Source of the DNA: Agrostemma githago
Lineage: Eukaryota; Streptophyta; Magnoliopsida; Caryophyllales; Caryophyllaceae
Length of the DNA: 64,000 bases
Reading direction: 5' to 3'
Assembly: GCA_958450325.1 (NCBI GenBank)
Contig: OY288243.1
Span: 48,934,878 to 48,998,877 of the forward strand
Made by a program: the position numbers and the translations under genes. Shown here piece by piece: positions 24,101 through 33,688 of the stretch (the stretch's first letter is position 1; every line of letters begins with the position of its first letter). The notes below the pieces were generated by a model that saw only the letters and a list, made by a program, of their open reading frames with translations, did no database searches and had not been told where the DNA came from.

Positions 24101-24854
24101 CTGAATAGTCACTCATGCCTTGAACGTCTGAGGAGGTGATTGTTTTTATCTTAGTTTTGTCATATAAAGAATGTATGTTGTTTTTGTTACTTTTATTTTC
24201 ACATTAATCAATGAGCTTATTATTTTGCCTGATGACGGGTATAACAACTACTAAGGTAAAGAGCTTGCTAACTCTAGCTTTCCACTACCATTTTATTTTT
24301 ATTAATTATTGTCATACTTTTAGAAATTTGCCTTTGAAAAATTTACACAAAGATAATTTTGTATATCATTTGTTTCCATTGTCAGAAGTCTTATTATTCC
24401 AACGTTGGAATAGAAATCTTATTGGATTGAACAAATAAATACTATATATAGTTGTAAAACCTCTTACTTAAAAAGGACAATGATTCATTTATAAATGCCC
24501 TTGTTTTTTGTCACATGCCAACGTTTTGGTTACGTATGGATGCAACGTTAGATGCAAATTTGGATTCATCGAAGAGTTTGGGACGATGTTTATTAGTTCA
24601 TGCATGTAATCAAATATTTTAGGATTTTGTTATGAAGAAATTGAGTAACTAGGTTTTTTTTATTATGACATGTTCAAATATGTATTACGAAATATGGATA
24701 TTGATTTTCGCATGTATTAGTCATATATGTTTATGTTGATCATTCAATGATTATTTTTGGATCAATGAAATAGACTGTATGAATACAAATGTAAATTATT
24801 CATTTTTATGCAAAAAAATTGTAGTAAATCCAGAATAGTGATGTCTTTGATAAA

Positions 24855-25205
24855 ATTTGAAATGTTGCATTAGAACAAATAGGTGTTGCTTTTATGTCTC
24901 ATTTGCACAAAATAATGTTGCCTAATGTAAAAATAAGTGTTGCAAAAGTTTGGAGGGAAGGGAAAAAACTGTTGCATTTATACATTTAAAGTGTTGCAAT
25001 AGTTTCTTCAGATATATGTTGCATCAGGGGATCATTGCAACATTTAAAAAAAATGTTACATTTGAGTAGAAAATATTGCACAGAGTGTAACATTAGGCTA
25101 TTGCAACGGAGTTTTAAGCAGCACACTTAAAAATGTTGCTTAAACCATAAAGCAACATTTCTTAGGCCATATGCAACATTTTCAATGCATTGCAATAGCC
25201 GTTTA
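24855..25205. repeat. Right subterminal repeats (TTGCAACATTT family)
   Basis: About fifteen short copies of GTGTTGCA, ATGTTGCA, GCAACATTT and variants, matching those at the left end. Confidence 0.7.
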
Positions 25206-25219
25206 TTGTAGTAGTGATA

Positions 25220-26039
25220 GACTAAAAAACGAATCACAAACCAATTCTAACAAATTACTCATAAACAAACAATATCCAAATTATCCTCCCCTTCACCCCT
25301 CTACATAACAAGAAAACTACTCACAATTCATAAAAGAAATTATAAAAAAACAATAACAATGGAGAAAACAACAAAACATGCATAATGATGAAAACAAGAG
25401 AAAATAAAACTATATCAACGAAGAAAAATACGATCAACGAAAGAAACTACAAGACGATCTAAAAATAACGTAAGTGAAATCAATAAAAACGATGCAATAT
25501 TGAAAGAGCAATATTAAATCTAATCTAGAAATGAAGGAGAGGAAGAGAAATATATATACAAACAATGGAGGAAAATAACAATAAAGAAGATGAAGATAGC
25601 GTAAAATAAGATGAAACCTTGATGAAGATGACAATGGATTTGTCACTAATCCCTTAATAATTTTCAAAGAAATTCAATAATAAAACTAGAATTCGATACA
25701 AAAACTTGAATCTAAAGGATGAAAATTGATAAAAACTAGGAAACCTCTAGAATAACTAATGACTTACTATCTAAGCTAATGGATGAAGATGAAAAATGTA
25801 AAATGAGTGTGAGTTCCTAATGGTGTGTTATGTCCTCCCATCAAATGAGGGTTATAAGAGAGTAACATTAAGGGTAAAATAGGAAATAGAAAAGAGTAAA
25901 TAGAAATAGAAAAGAGTAAATAGAAATAGAAAAATGGATAAAAGAAATAAAAGGGGAAGAATGTGTCAGCCACACAACAAACGCACCACCCAATCAGTTT
26001 TATCAATTTGCTCCAACGGGTGAAACATCACCCCACGCC
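25220..26039. other. AT-rich spacer
   Basis: No gene. It contains the 20-bp tandem repeat listed next; otherwise there is A-rich low-complexity sequence. Confidence 0.4.
25883..25935. repeat. 20-bp tandem repeat
   Basis: The unit GAGTAAATAGAAATAGAAAA is present in about two and a half near-perfect copies. Confidence 0.8.
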
Positions 26040-26575
26040 ATTTTCGGTTTCGCCCGTCCGTTTCGATTTCATTTGCCGGAACTAAATTAGTTGTACACCA
26101 TGTCTCGAACTTCAACTCTCGGAGCTGAGCAGAGGATGACCGGAGGCGGGGGTCAACGCCGGAGTCTTCGTCGAGCTGGGTCTGGATCTGGGTCGCCGCT
26201 GCTGCTGCGCCGTTCTTGGGCTTGCCGGAGTTGAAGAGTGGAGAACATGGTGGACGCTGCCGGAGTAGGAGGAGGAGACTCGCCGGAGTTAGAGTTTGCC
26301 GGACAAGGAGGCAGGGGTCGAGTGTGGTGGCTTGACTGATGCGCGCGAGATGTGACAGGACGGAGGCGGAGAGGAGCGGCCGAATTGTAGGGGCTGTCGG
26401 AGTGGTTGATTGGAGAAGGAAGCGACCATGGTGGTCGGAGAAGGTGACGGAGGGAGTTGCTGGCCGCGTCGCTGGTGAACGAAGCTGGCGGCCATTTCGT
26501 GGTTTGCCGGAGCTGAATAGAGGCGCAGCAATAGTGGAGGTAGTGGCTGGTTATGGTGAGCTAGGTTGCATAGAC
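26040..26575. other. GC-rich coding-like block, unidentified
   Basis: Base composition jumps to GC-rich, with many GCCGGAG and CGGAGG motifs. Both strands have open stretches of 100-130 codons, rich in Arg/Gly on plus and Pro/Ser on minus, but none shows a domain I recognise. It could be captured exon sequence, a CpG-rich repeat or part of a Helitron or MULE. I cannot decide. Confidence 0.25.
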
Positions 26576-27060
26576 ACGGACACGGATACGTGTCGGACAC
26601 GGGACACGACGCTCGTAAATTTGGAGGACACGGACACGGCAAAAAAAAAAGACAATATATATATTAAATTAAAGAGAATTTTAAGCTCTTTACAAGAAAG
26701 ATCCAAATTTCGGGCACTTATAAGGCCACAAAGTCGTAAATAACGAAATAAGTCTTATAAATTCAAATGAGTCTTACAACTTGGTTCAAACATAAATCTT
26801 ACAAATAAAAGTCGAAATGATAAAAAATCTTACAAAAACATCCAACAAACCTAAAGAGTTCAACCTCACAAATAATTGTGAACCCAAATCAGTACATCAC
26901 AAATTCACAATAATGTTATACACTTATACTTTGTTAAAATACAATCAGATTGTGAACCCAAATCATATACAATTAGACATAGTACATCACAATAATTGTG
27001 ATACAAATCAGATTTTTCGTATATCACAGCATATAGATTCTCCTATGTTTTTTTATACTT
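26576..27060. other. Short GACACGG repeats and AT-rich spacer
   Basis: ACACGGACACGGATACG, then GTGTCGGACACGGGACACG, and another GACACGGACACGG occur within 70 bp, followed by an A-rich tract and featureless AT-rich DNA up to the LTR end at 27061. Confidence 0.4.
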
Positions 27061-27329
27061 TGTTATTGTTTGGGTATCAAACAATCACAAGTCTCTAGCC
27101 GGGTATGGTCGGCGATCTTCTTCTTCGTCCCTGGTAAGCCCTGAACTCCTGACTTGCACAAGGAGTACACAAGGGCCTCGGAGGGTGTCCGAGGTTGCCT
27201 CTCCGACGCTCAAGTCAGTCACGTGGGCAAAAAAGTCGACTTAGGGTTATGGAGGATATAACTTAAATTTTTAGAGAGATGATGTCTTGTATCTATTTTG
27301 TGTACCTTTTCTTGTGGTAGCTCTCTTGT

Positions 27330-27337
27330 TATTTATA
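27330..27337 (-). promoter_or_regulatory. Sense TATA box of element C LTR
   Basis: TATAAATA on the minus strand, at the same place relative to the GGGCCTCGGAGG block as the TATA box of element B (60921-60928). Confidence 0.5.
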
Positions 27338-27689
27338 GGGTTGGAGTCGTACGGACTGCACGGCTAGCGCCTACCTCCACCACGGGGAACCAACGTGGTT
27401 TGATTGCTGGGTGAAGTGTCCCCTGAAGTGCCGGCTACCGGCTACCTGTGGTGCCGACCCCCATCAATTGACCCATTGCTGGCTGCCTGCCAAGGGTCAC
27501 CGTAGGCTGGTTCCAGTTATCAGTGCCAGGGCGAGGCGTCACAAGGCTGCTGGCGTCTTGCAGAGAGTCCGTTCGCCTTCCCTATTCATGGCTGGGGTGC
27601 TTTTTATGGATGTAATGATGACCTTTACTTTTCCCTAGGTTGATGGGTAGTTGTGCATTTAATGTGGTGCATGCATGGTATATGTTTAC

Positions 27690-27698
27690 TATATAATA
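27690..27698 (+). promoter_or_regulatory. TATA box of the LTR antisense ORF (element C)
   Basis: TATATAATA lies about 67 bp before the ATG at 27765 and points against the element. The LTR of element B has TATAAATT about 60 bp before its equivalent ORF. Confidence 0.5.
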
Positions 27699-27764
27699 CC
27701 CTCAATTTTTTTGCCATTTCTGGCATCACTCCCCTATTTCATTCTTCACAAATTCTGCTTACTC

Positions 27765-28253
27765 ATGTCTTCTTCTTCTGGCAGCAACTCTCCCCCGTCT
27801 ACTGTGGAGCATCCTCAAGTTCCTGCCAAGCGTCGGAGGTGCTCTCTTTCTCCGGAGACTTCCAGACCCGTCTTTGGGCGTTGGGTGTCTCGTGGGCCTC
27901 CGTCGCGTCCACCGGCACCCGCCGCCGCAGCCCCTCCTCCTCCTCTTCCTGCGGGGGGGCTGTCGGATGTTCTCGTGATGGTGACCGTAGTCGCCGCCGC
28001 CGGAGGGCCAGGGTGCACTTCGGGGTTTCTGAGCCGGATGTTGATCCGGATTGTCCATCCTCGGGTGACTCCTCCGGCTCCTATTCTTCGAGCAGTCGCT
28101 CATCCGGTCCGTCGTGGATGGCCAGACCCTTATGCCCCAGTGATTCCTCGGGCGAAATGGCGGAGGGTTTTGATACCCGCCTCCTCGTCCTCGACTGCCA
28201 GTTCGGCTTCCTCCCTCCCTCAGGAGGATACTGAGGGGGAAGAAATGGAATAG
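27765..28253 (+). pseudogene. Antisense ORF inside the LTR of element C
   Basis: From the ATG a 162-codon frame is open, starting with Ser-rich sequence, then KRRRC, a Pro/Ala-rich middle and an acidic end (QEDTEGEEME). In the middle the alternative frame looks more protein-like: Arg-rich (RSRRRRRARVHF) followed by SEPDVDPD and a Ser/Gly stretch. That resembles the Arg-rich then Asp/Ser-rich order of the LTR antisense ORF in element B, so a frameshift is likely. The function is unknown; the Arg-rich part might bind nucleic acid or act as a nuclear signal. The CACTA element is inserted about 100 bp downstream. Confidence 0.45.
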
Positions 28254-28348
28254 GGCTTCTCTTCTTGGTCGAACCTCGTTTTGCCGGTTGAGGTCAGTAG
28301 ATGGGGAAGGCGGTCTTCTTTTGCTTGTGTGGTCGTGCCGGTGGTGCT

Positions 28349-28351
28349 TCA
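28349..28351. repeat. Target-site duplication TCA, left copy
   Basis: Three bases before the CACTA terminus, matched by TCA at 33129-33131. Confidence 0.75.
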
Positions 28352-28639
28352 CACTACTACAAATCCCCTCATATCTCGACACTTAGGGCTTGACGCTTTT
28401 AAAACCATCGACCTTCTTTTTCCCCAAAATTCTTTCTCTACGCTTTTATGTGTCCAGGTGTAAGGTATTTATTATTAATTTACTGATCTACTATAGCACT
28501 CCGTATTACTCCGTAGTAGTTTAATTAATAGCCCATAAACCACCGCCCCCATCATTCTAAGCATAAACCGCACTCTCCAATGAAAGAAATGAATCTCCAT
28601 CTCCAATGAAACCTAATACCAGACCCCATTACTCTAAAG

Positions 28640-28870
28640 AAAAAATCATCCGTCCACTTGTATTCGCCGCCTCCTGCGTCGTCTTCCGTTAAGGTCGATG
28701 AAATCAAAGAACTCAAAACCGCGTCTCTCGCAAGCGACATATATTCAAGCATGCCGCCATTAACACCGTTGCAGAATGACGTGACACTAGCGTGGACTGC
28801 GCTTTAGATTCGATCGTGAAGTTTGAGGAAGAGGACATATGTGTGTACCAAAATCGTTCAAAAGCAAGTC
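28640..28870 (+). pseudogene. Unidentified coding-like fragment in the Pack-CACTA
   Basis: A stop-free stretch translates to a Lys/Ser/Val-rich segment (VKVDEIKELKTASLAS). After a frame change it continues as NTVAE, a stop, then VDCALDSIVKFEEEDICVY. The codon pattern looks genic and a donor-like GTAAGT-type site follows at about 28875. I do not recognise the family. Confidence 0.3.
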
Positions 28871-30008
28871 TATGTAAGTAATTTCATTGTCGGACTCGAT
28901 TTCACTGTTGAATTAAGTTAATTTTAATTTTAAATTGTGGATTCAACAAGGTCCGAGGAACCGGACAAATATACTATTATTTCTAAAGGGTGTATCGGGT
29001 TTGAACTCAGTTGGTTTTGCTCAATTTTTGAGTTTTCTTCGTCTGCTTCTGTTCTACGTCTTCCAACTCAAAATTCGGTATGGATTTCTTTGCGTCTCCC
29101 CTTTCATTCTCATTATAATTGTCGGTTTTTGCTCTAATTTTGTGGGCTGATTGTGTCGTGTTTCCGAGTTTTCATTCTCAATCTGTATGCATCATCCTGA
29201 TTGTGTCGGTAACGATCTCGACTTTTCCTTCTTTTTTTTTGCCGAGTTTCCAGGATAGTGACCTGTGGTGGCTGTAACTTGCATCATACAGGGTGACAGA
29301 ACAAAAAACATCGGCGTTGTGCATATATGTTACGATTAAGATCATAGTAACATGTATTTATACTATATACGGAGTACTAGCTTATTACGATTTAATATGT
29401 ATATTATGTCTCTCATTTCTACTTGTATTTTGTGTGAGACTTTATGAGAGTGAAAGAATTGGTGCAAATGTCTGAAATCGAGCTCCTGCCAACATGATAT
29501 AAACTTTGTTTCTTCTGTATTTCCTTTGGTGTCGTAGGATAAGTTTGTAGTGATGTACTCCATATTACATTGATTTAACAAGTGAATGAATAACTAATTG
29601 ACTAGAATGGAGGGTGTCGTCTTCCATTAACAACTTGTTCTTTACTGTGACGCCGCCGATGAGTTTAGGTGTCTTCCATTAGTTTCCTTTCATGATATTC
29701 ACTTCTGCGGGGTTTAGCTTTACTTGCTGTTATAGTCATATACAGCTTTTGCTTTTGATATTCGATACCGGTTTGTGCTCTATTTTGCTAGTAGTTTGTA
29801 CGTAGTAGTAGAATGAAATATGCTACAAAAATTGGAAATGGTAGTTTCCAAATGACTGAAATATGCTAATAATAAAATGAATACAAAGAAGTATTAGGCT
29901 TCAGAAATACCTTGCAAATTAATATTTATTTATACCCGTTTAGCTGATTTTGATGCCAAATTGATTAATTGATTGAAATTAAGGGATGAAATTGGTGGAA
30001 ATGATGTC

Positions 30009-30312
30009 GGCGCAAGAAGCAGAGAGGAAATCGGAGATAGAGATTTGGGCGGATGAACCGGTGGTGAGGAGGAGGAGAAGGACTAGGATTGGGAGTTTGC
30101 AGGAAAAAGGCGGCGAATGCGTCGTTCAATATCGCTCATGGACTTAGTAGTAGGAAGTGGGGTAAGCGGGTTTCGGATTGTATGTTTGCTGCCATCGCGG
30201 TTAAGGATGTTAGGGATGAGAAGGAGGAGGAGGTCGTCTCTTAATTCCGTCGGGTTTTGGATGATAGGGATCTGTTTCCCCTTCATCTTGATGACTATCA
30301 CACAATGCTCAG
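30009..30312 (+). pseudogene. Captured exon(s) of a Sec14-like phosphatidylinositol transfer protein
   Basis: The translation shows ERKSEIE, then RTRIGSL, a basic KKAANASFN stretch, then SDCMFAAIAVKDVRDEKEEE, FRRVLDDRDLFP and DDYHTMLR. This is the order found at the N-terminus of plant Sec14-nodulin/SFH proteins, ending where the CRAL-TRIO lipid-binding fold begins; the exon stops at CAG/GTTACT, a good donor. Defects: a one-base insertion near 30101 and a TAA at about 30241. Host proteins of this type exchange phosphatidylinositol and phosphatidylcholine at membranes. Here only the N-terminal part is present, without the lipid-binding domain, so no function is expected. Confidence 0.65.
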
Positions 30313-31293
30313 GTTACTGTCTTTTTTTGTTTTTGCTGCTACTTCTTCTTCTTCTTGTTCTACCTTTGCTGCCTTTCTCGCCTCATAATATCATGTGTTT
30401 GCCCATGAGAATTCCATAAAAGTAGTTAAAGTTATTGAGTTTTGAGATGCCTTGGCGAAAAAATATCAAATGAAAGTATGCTACCCCAAATTTCCATTTC
30501 TAGCTCCACACCTGGATGTCGTCATTCTAGCATATTTCAATAATATAGAAAGAATGATAATTATATGAATATTCTAAATTGTTTCTAATATTCTAATGGT
30601 AGTGGAGATATTTGGGAATATTCTAATATTTCTCAGTATGCTATCCCAAATTTCCATTTCTAGTATGTACGGAGTATTAGAGAACTTTTGATTGGTGGAT
30701 ATTGCTGATTATTGTTGGTTATCACTGGTAATAGCTCAGTCCTTTCTGGTTTTTCTAGTATGTACGGAGTAAATCCAATTCAACTTTCTGGTTTTTCCTG
30801 TTATCAGTCCTTTTTTAGATTAATAAGGTTGGACATGTTTGTCTTGAGGGTGTTGGTTCCATGTGTTTTGATTGAATTTGTTATTCATTTTCACTATAGG
30901 TGCACTTGATTAGGCTCAATTTAGTTAGAGTAGAGCTATTGTTATTCAAGCAACCTGATTTTGTCGAACTGTTTTTTGGAGGTTGTACGTTGTCAACAAT
31001 TACAACATTTTTCAGGAGCATTTTCGAACTGATTCTGCGTTTTGTATGCTTCAATCATCATCATTCCCCTAATCTGTCATCATCTACCCACCTCAACAAG
31101 GTATCTACCCAGTTTAGATCAACATATGCTTCAAGGTATATGCGACTACCATATGCAGTGACAAGACGAGAACTTTGACAATCAATCAGGCAAGTCGTGT
31201 TTGGATGAAATTTGTTCCGTCGTTCATGTATGACTGTAATGTATAATTGTATATCTTTGACTTTCGGTTTTTGCTTTTGTCACGTACGTGCAG

Positions 31294-32056
31294 ATGACTG
31301 TGACTGAGGCTTATGTGAACGGGAAGAAAGTTCATCAAACAGACGAAGGATCAGTCTTATCTCCTTTACTTTTGCGATCTTCTCATTGAAGGAATTGCAC
31401 AGAATACAGCCGGCAGTGTTTTCATTTCAGAGGTTCTATAAATACATCTTCAATTCTTTTATCGTGTTATATGTAGAGTTTGTTGTGTAAGCGGTCTTTA
31501 AATTCTTTACTTTTGACAGGGTGACGTAGGTGTCAAGATCAATGGGTCACCAACGGAAAAGGCGGTCCTTTCTTGGGAAATGAAGCTGGGAATGAACTTT
31601 GATGCTATAAGAACAAAATTGACAATCATCCATGCATTTCCGTTCAACTTTGAGAAAAAACGTGGGGGTGTCGCCGTTAAAACATCGACCTCTGAAATCC
31701 ATATACATTGGAAGGGAGCTCTCGAAATTCTTTTGTCATCATGCACACGCTACATTGATGAAAACGACAGCATCGCTTCACTAGATGACAATAAGGTCTT
31801 ATGCTAAAACTTTTGTCGAACATTCAATTGACAAACTTCGTGTTTTTCGTCTTTTGGCAACTGTTAGTAACTATGAATCTTTATGCAGATGAGTTTCTTT
31901 AAGAATGCAATTGAGCAAATGGCGACTCAAAGTCTTTGTTCTGTTGCCATTGCTTTCCGAGAAGAAGAGGTGAATAAAGTGCCTTCAGATGAAGAACTGT
32001 CGCAATGGGTGATGCCAGACACCGACTTGACTCTTCTTGCTATTGTTGGCATCAAG
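31294..32056 (+). pseudogene. Captured fragment of a plant autoinhibited Ca2+-ATPase (ACA type)
   Basis: Three exons with their introns are preserved: 31294-31432, 31520-31795 and 31889-32056, each bounded by AG and GT. The translation matches the nucleotide-binding domain of plasma-membrane-type plant P2B pumps: MTVTEAYVNGKK, LLIEGIAQNTAGSVF, GSPTEKAVLSW, HAFPFNFEKKRGGVAVK, IHWKGALEILLSSCTRY and then WVMPDTDLTLLAIVGIK. The first exon carries a frameshift near 31368; exons 2 and 3 are open and in phase. The phosphorylated Asp segment, hinge and membrane helices are absent. The fragment therefore spans part of one cytosolic domain of a pump of about 1000 residues. Confidence 0.85.
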
Positions 32057-32889
32057 GTACCGTCATTAAAATAAAATTTTCATCGGTTTTTTTTTCTCTT
32101 AAGAAAAGAGAAGTTTAAGTGCAATGAAAAATATACTTTAACTTTTTGAATGGAAAGGGCTGTATATAAGTTGACAGAGGAAAATAAGGGAATGAAGAAG
32201 AAAAATGAGGAGTATACTCAGACTAATTCGTGTTACTCAAAAGAATTTTGAATGTAATGAGTAGTGGGCGATAATTAGATGATAGTGCAAATCTTGCAAA
32301 GACAATTTTACGTAGCATGATCCACAGATATTATATTTCTCTAATATGCTTTTCTTATTTTTCCGACCTTATTCATGGTTTATTATATGGTCTCTTCAAT
32401 TTTTCTTATCATATTTTTTTTACCATTGCAGGACGTTCTAGAATACAAAAGGGGATGACAAAATCGGCTCACTTATAGATTTTTTTGGGGACAAAGGCAT
32501 ACGTACCTTTTTAAATAATAATTGTTTAGGATTTTTTTATGTTACTTTCGATTGCGAAATATATGATTGGACATTACTCTAGGTGTTCCTCTTACGAAAT
32601 TTTATTCGATTGCGAGATTTATAATATTTGCAGAATATTTTAATTAAGTGTTTGTTTTATGAAACTTTATTAATTTGTATACGACTCTTGTTATAGTTAT
32701 TAATAATCGCAAGGAGTAAGGTGCTGGATCGAAACATATTATTAATATATTCTTTATGATCACGTTCTTGACGCGTTTATGATGTCAAAGTGTCGATAGT
32801 TGAATTTTTTATATTATTATTTCTTGACGTTTTTAGTAGTAGAAAGTTGGGAGCTTAGAAAAAAATTTGGCCGGGAAAAAAAACCCTCG

Positions 32890-33128
32890 ACATATGAAAG
32901 CGTCGAGGTTGCATATTTTAGTGTTCATGTGGTGACGCAGTAAAGCATCATGAATAAAATATTCAACACTTTAAAGCGTCGTAAATGACGACACAAAAAT
33001 GCGTCGAGAATTCCTGACGCCCAAAATCTCCACGCTTTTAAAAAGTGTCGAGAATAAAATTTGCGTCACTTTAAAGCGTCGAGAACCTGCCTTTAAAGCG
33101 TCAAGAAATCAAGTGTTTTATAGTAGTG
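32890..33128. repeat. Right subterminal repeats of the Pack-CACTA
   Basis: Repeated TTTAAAGCGTCGAGAA, GTGTCGAGAAT and GCGTCGAGAATT motifs within 240 bp of the end, related to the TCGACACTTAGGG and TTGACGCTTTTA motifs at the left end. Confidence 0.75.
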
Positions 33129-33131
33129 TCA
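33129..33131. repeat. Target-site duplication TCA, right copy
   Basis: Matches the three bases before 28352; the LTR of element C resumes here. Confidence 0.75.
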
Positions 33132-33480
33132 CGGGTGGTCCTCAGCTTTCATTCTGTCGCCCTTTTGCTTATTTTAGGTAGTTTTTTAGTCGGATTGTGT
33201 AGTTTGGGGGTTGCCGGCCCTTTTTTATTTTGTTTTCCGAATACCGGCCTTGTATTATTGGGATGCCGGTTCCCTTTGGCTGCGGTTGTTAGGGCGTCTG
33301 GATGTAAGTTGGCTATTTATTGAACGTGGGCCCTTGTGTTTTGTGCCAAGATTACACTTTTCCACTTGTCTGCCTCTTTCTTTGTGTTGTCTTTTCGTGT
33401 TCTGCACTCTTTAATTTGCATTGAATGCCATTTGTCTCCTGTCAGATTTTTTTGTGGGTGGATCTAGGGAGCCCCCTTTG

Positions 33481-33488
33481 TATAAATA
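33481..33488 (+). promoter_or_regulatory. TATA box of the antisense gene of element C
   Basis: TATAAATA lies about 200 bp before the ATG at 33689 of the antisense ORF and opposes the direction of element C. The equivalent gene in element B has TATAAAA about 250 bp before its ATG. Confidence 0.6.
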
Positions 33489-33688
33489 GGGGCTCTTTTC
33501 CTCACTTGCCCTCATTTGCCCTTCCTATTCTCTCACTAAGAGCAAAGTATACCCCCTTTTCTGCCCTTTTTCCTCCTTGTTTTTGTTAGGTCGCCGTCTC
33601 CTGCCGCAGGAGTTCTAGTTTTGCCGGCGTGTCTAGGTTAGTCTCCTATCCCTTTTTGTCTTTTGTTTATTTCTTTACTTCTGCATCA

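Larger units (their letters stand above)
20934..25216. mobile_element. Non-autonomous CACTA element without coding capacity
   Basis: The left end is CACTACTACAACAAGG and the right end is TTATTGTAGTAGTG. Many copies of GTTGCA, TTGCAAC and GCAACATTT lie in the outer 250-400 bp at each end, in opposite main orientations, as is usual for CACTA subterminal repeats. The flanks TTA (20931-20933) and ATA (25217-25219) differ at one base, fitting a 3-bp duplication with one later mutation. The 4.3-kb interior has only short open stretches and no transposase; I recognise no captured gene. It would depend on a transposase made elsewhere. Confidence 0.75.
28352..33128. mobile_element. Pack-CACTA element carrying host gene fragments
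   Basis: The ends are CACTACTACAAA and TTTATAGTAGTG, flanked by TCA on both sides, in an LTR of element C that resumes right after. Subterminal AAGCGTCGAGAA-type motifs are dense at the right end and present at the left. There is no transposase. Inside are exon-intron pieces of two unrelated plant genes: a Sec14-like lipid-transfer protein (30009-30312) and an autoinhibited Ca2+-ATPase (31294-32056). Both are on the plus strand. A third coding-like stretch near 28640-28860 is unidentified. The element is non-autonomous and younger than element C. Confidence 0.85.
27061..33440 (-). repeat. 3' LTR of element C, split by a CACTA element
   Basis: On the minus strand the LTR ends in CAATAACA (plus-strand TGTTATTG at 27061). 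It shares GGGCCTCGGAGG-NTGTCCGAGG and the TATA region with the LTR of element B. The CACTA element occupies 28352-33128. The inner boundary, given as 33440, is an estimate; I could not find a clean LTR start. Confidence 0.5.
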
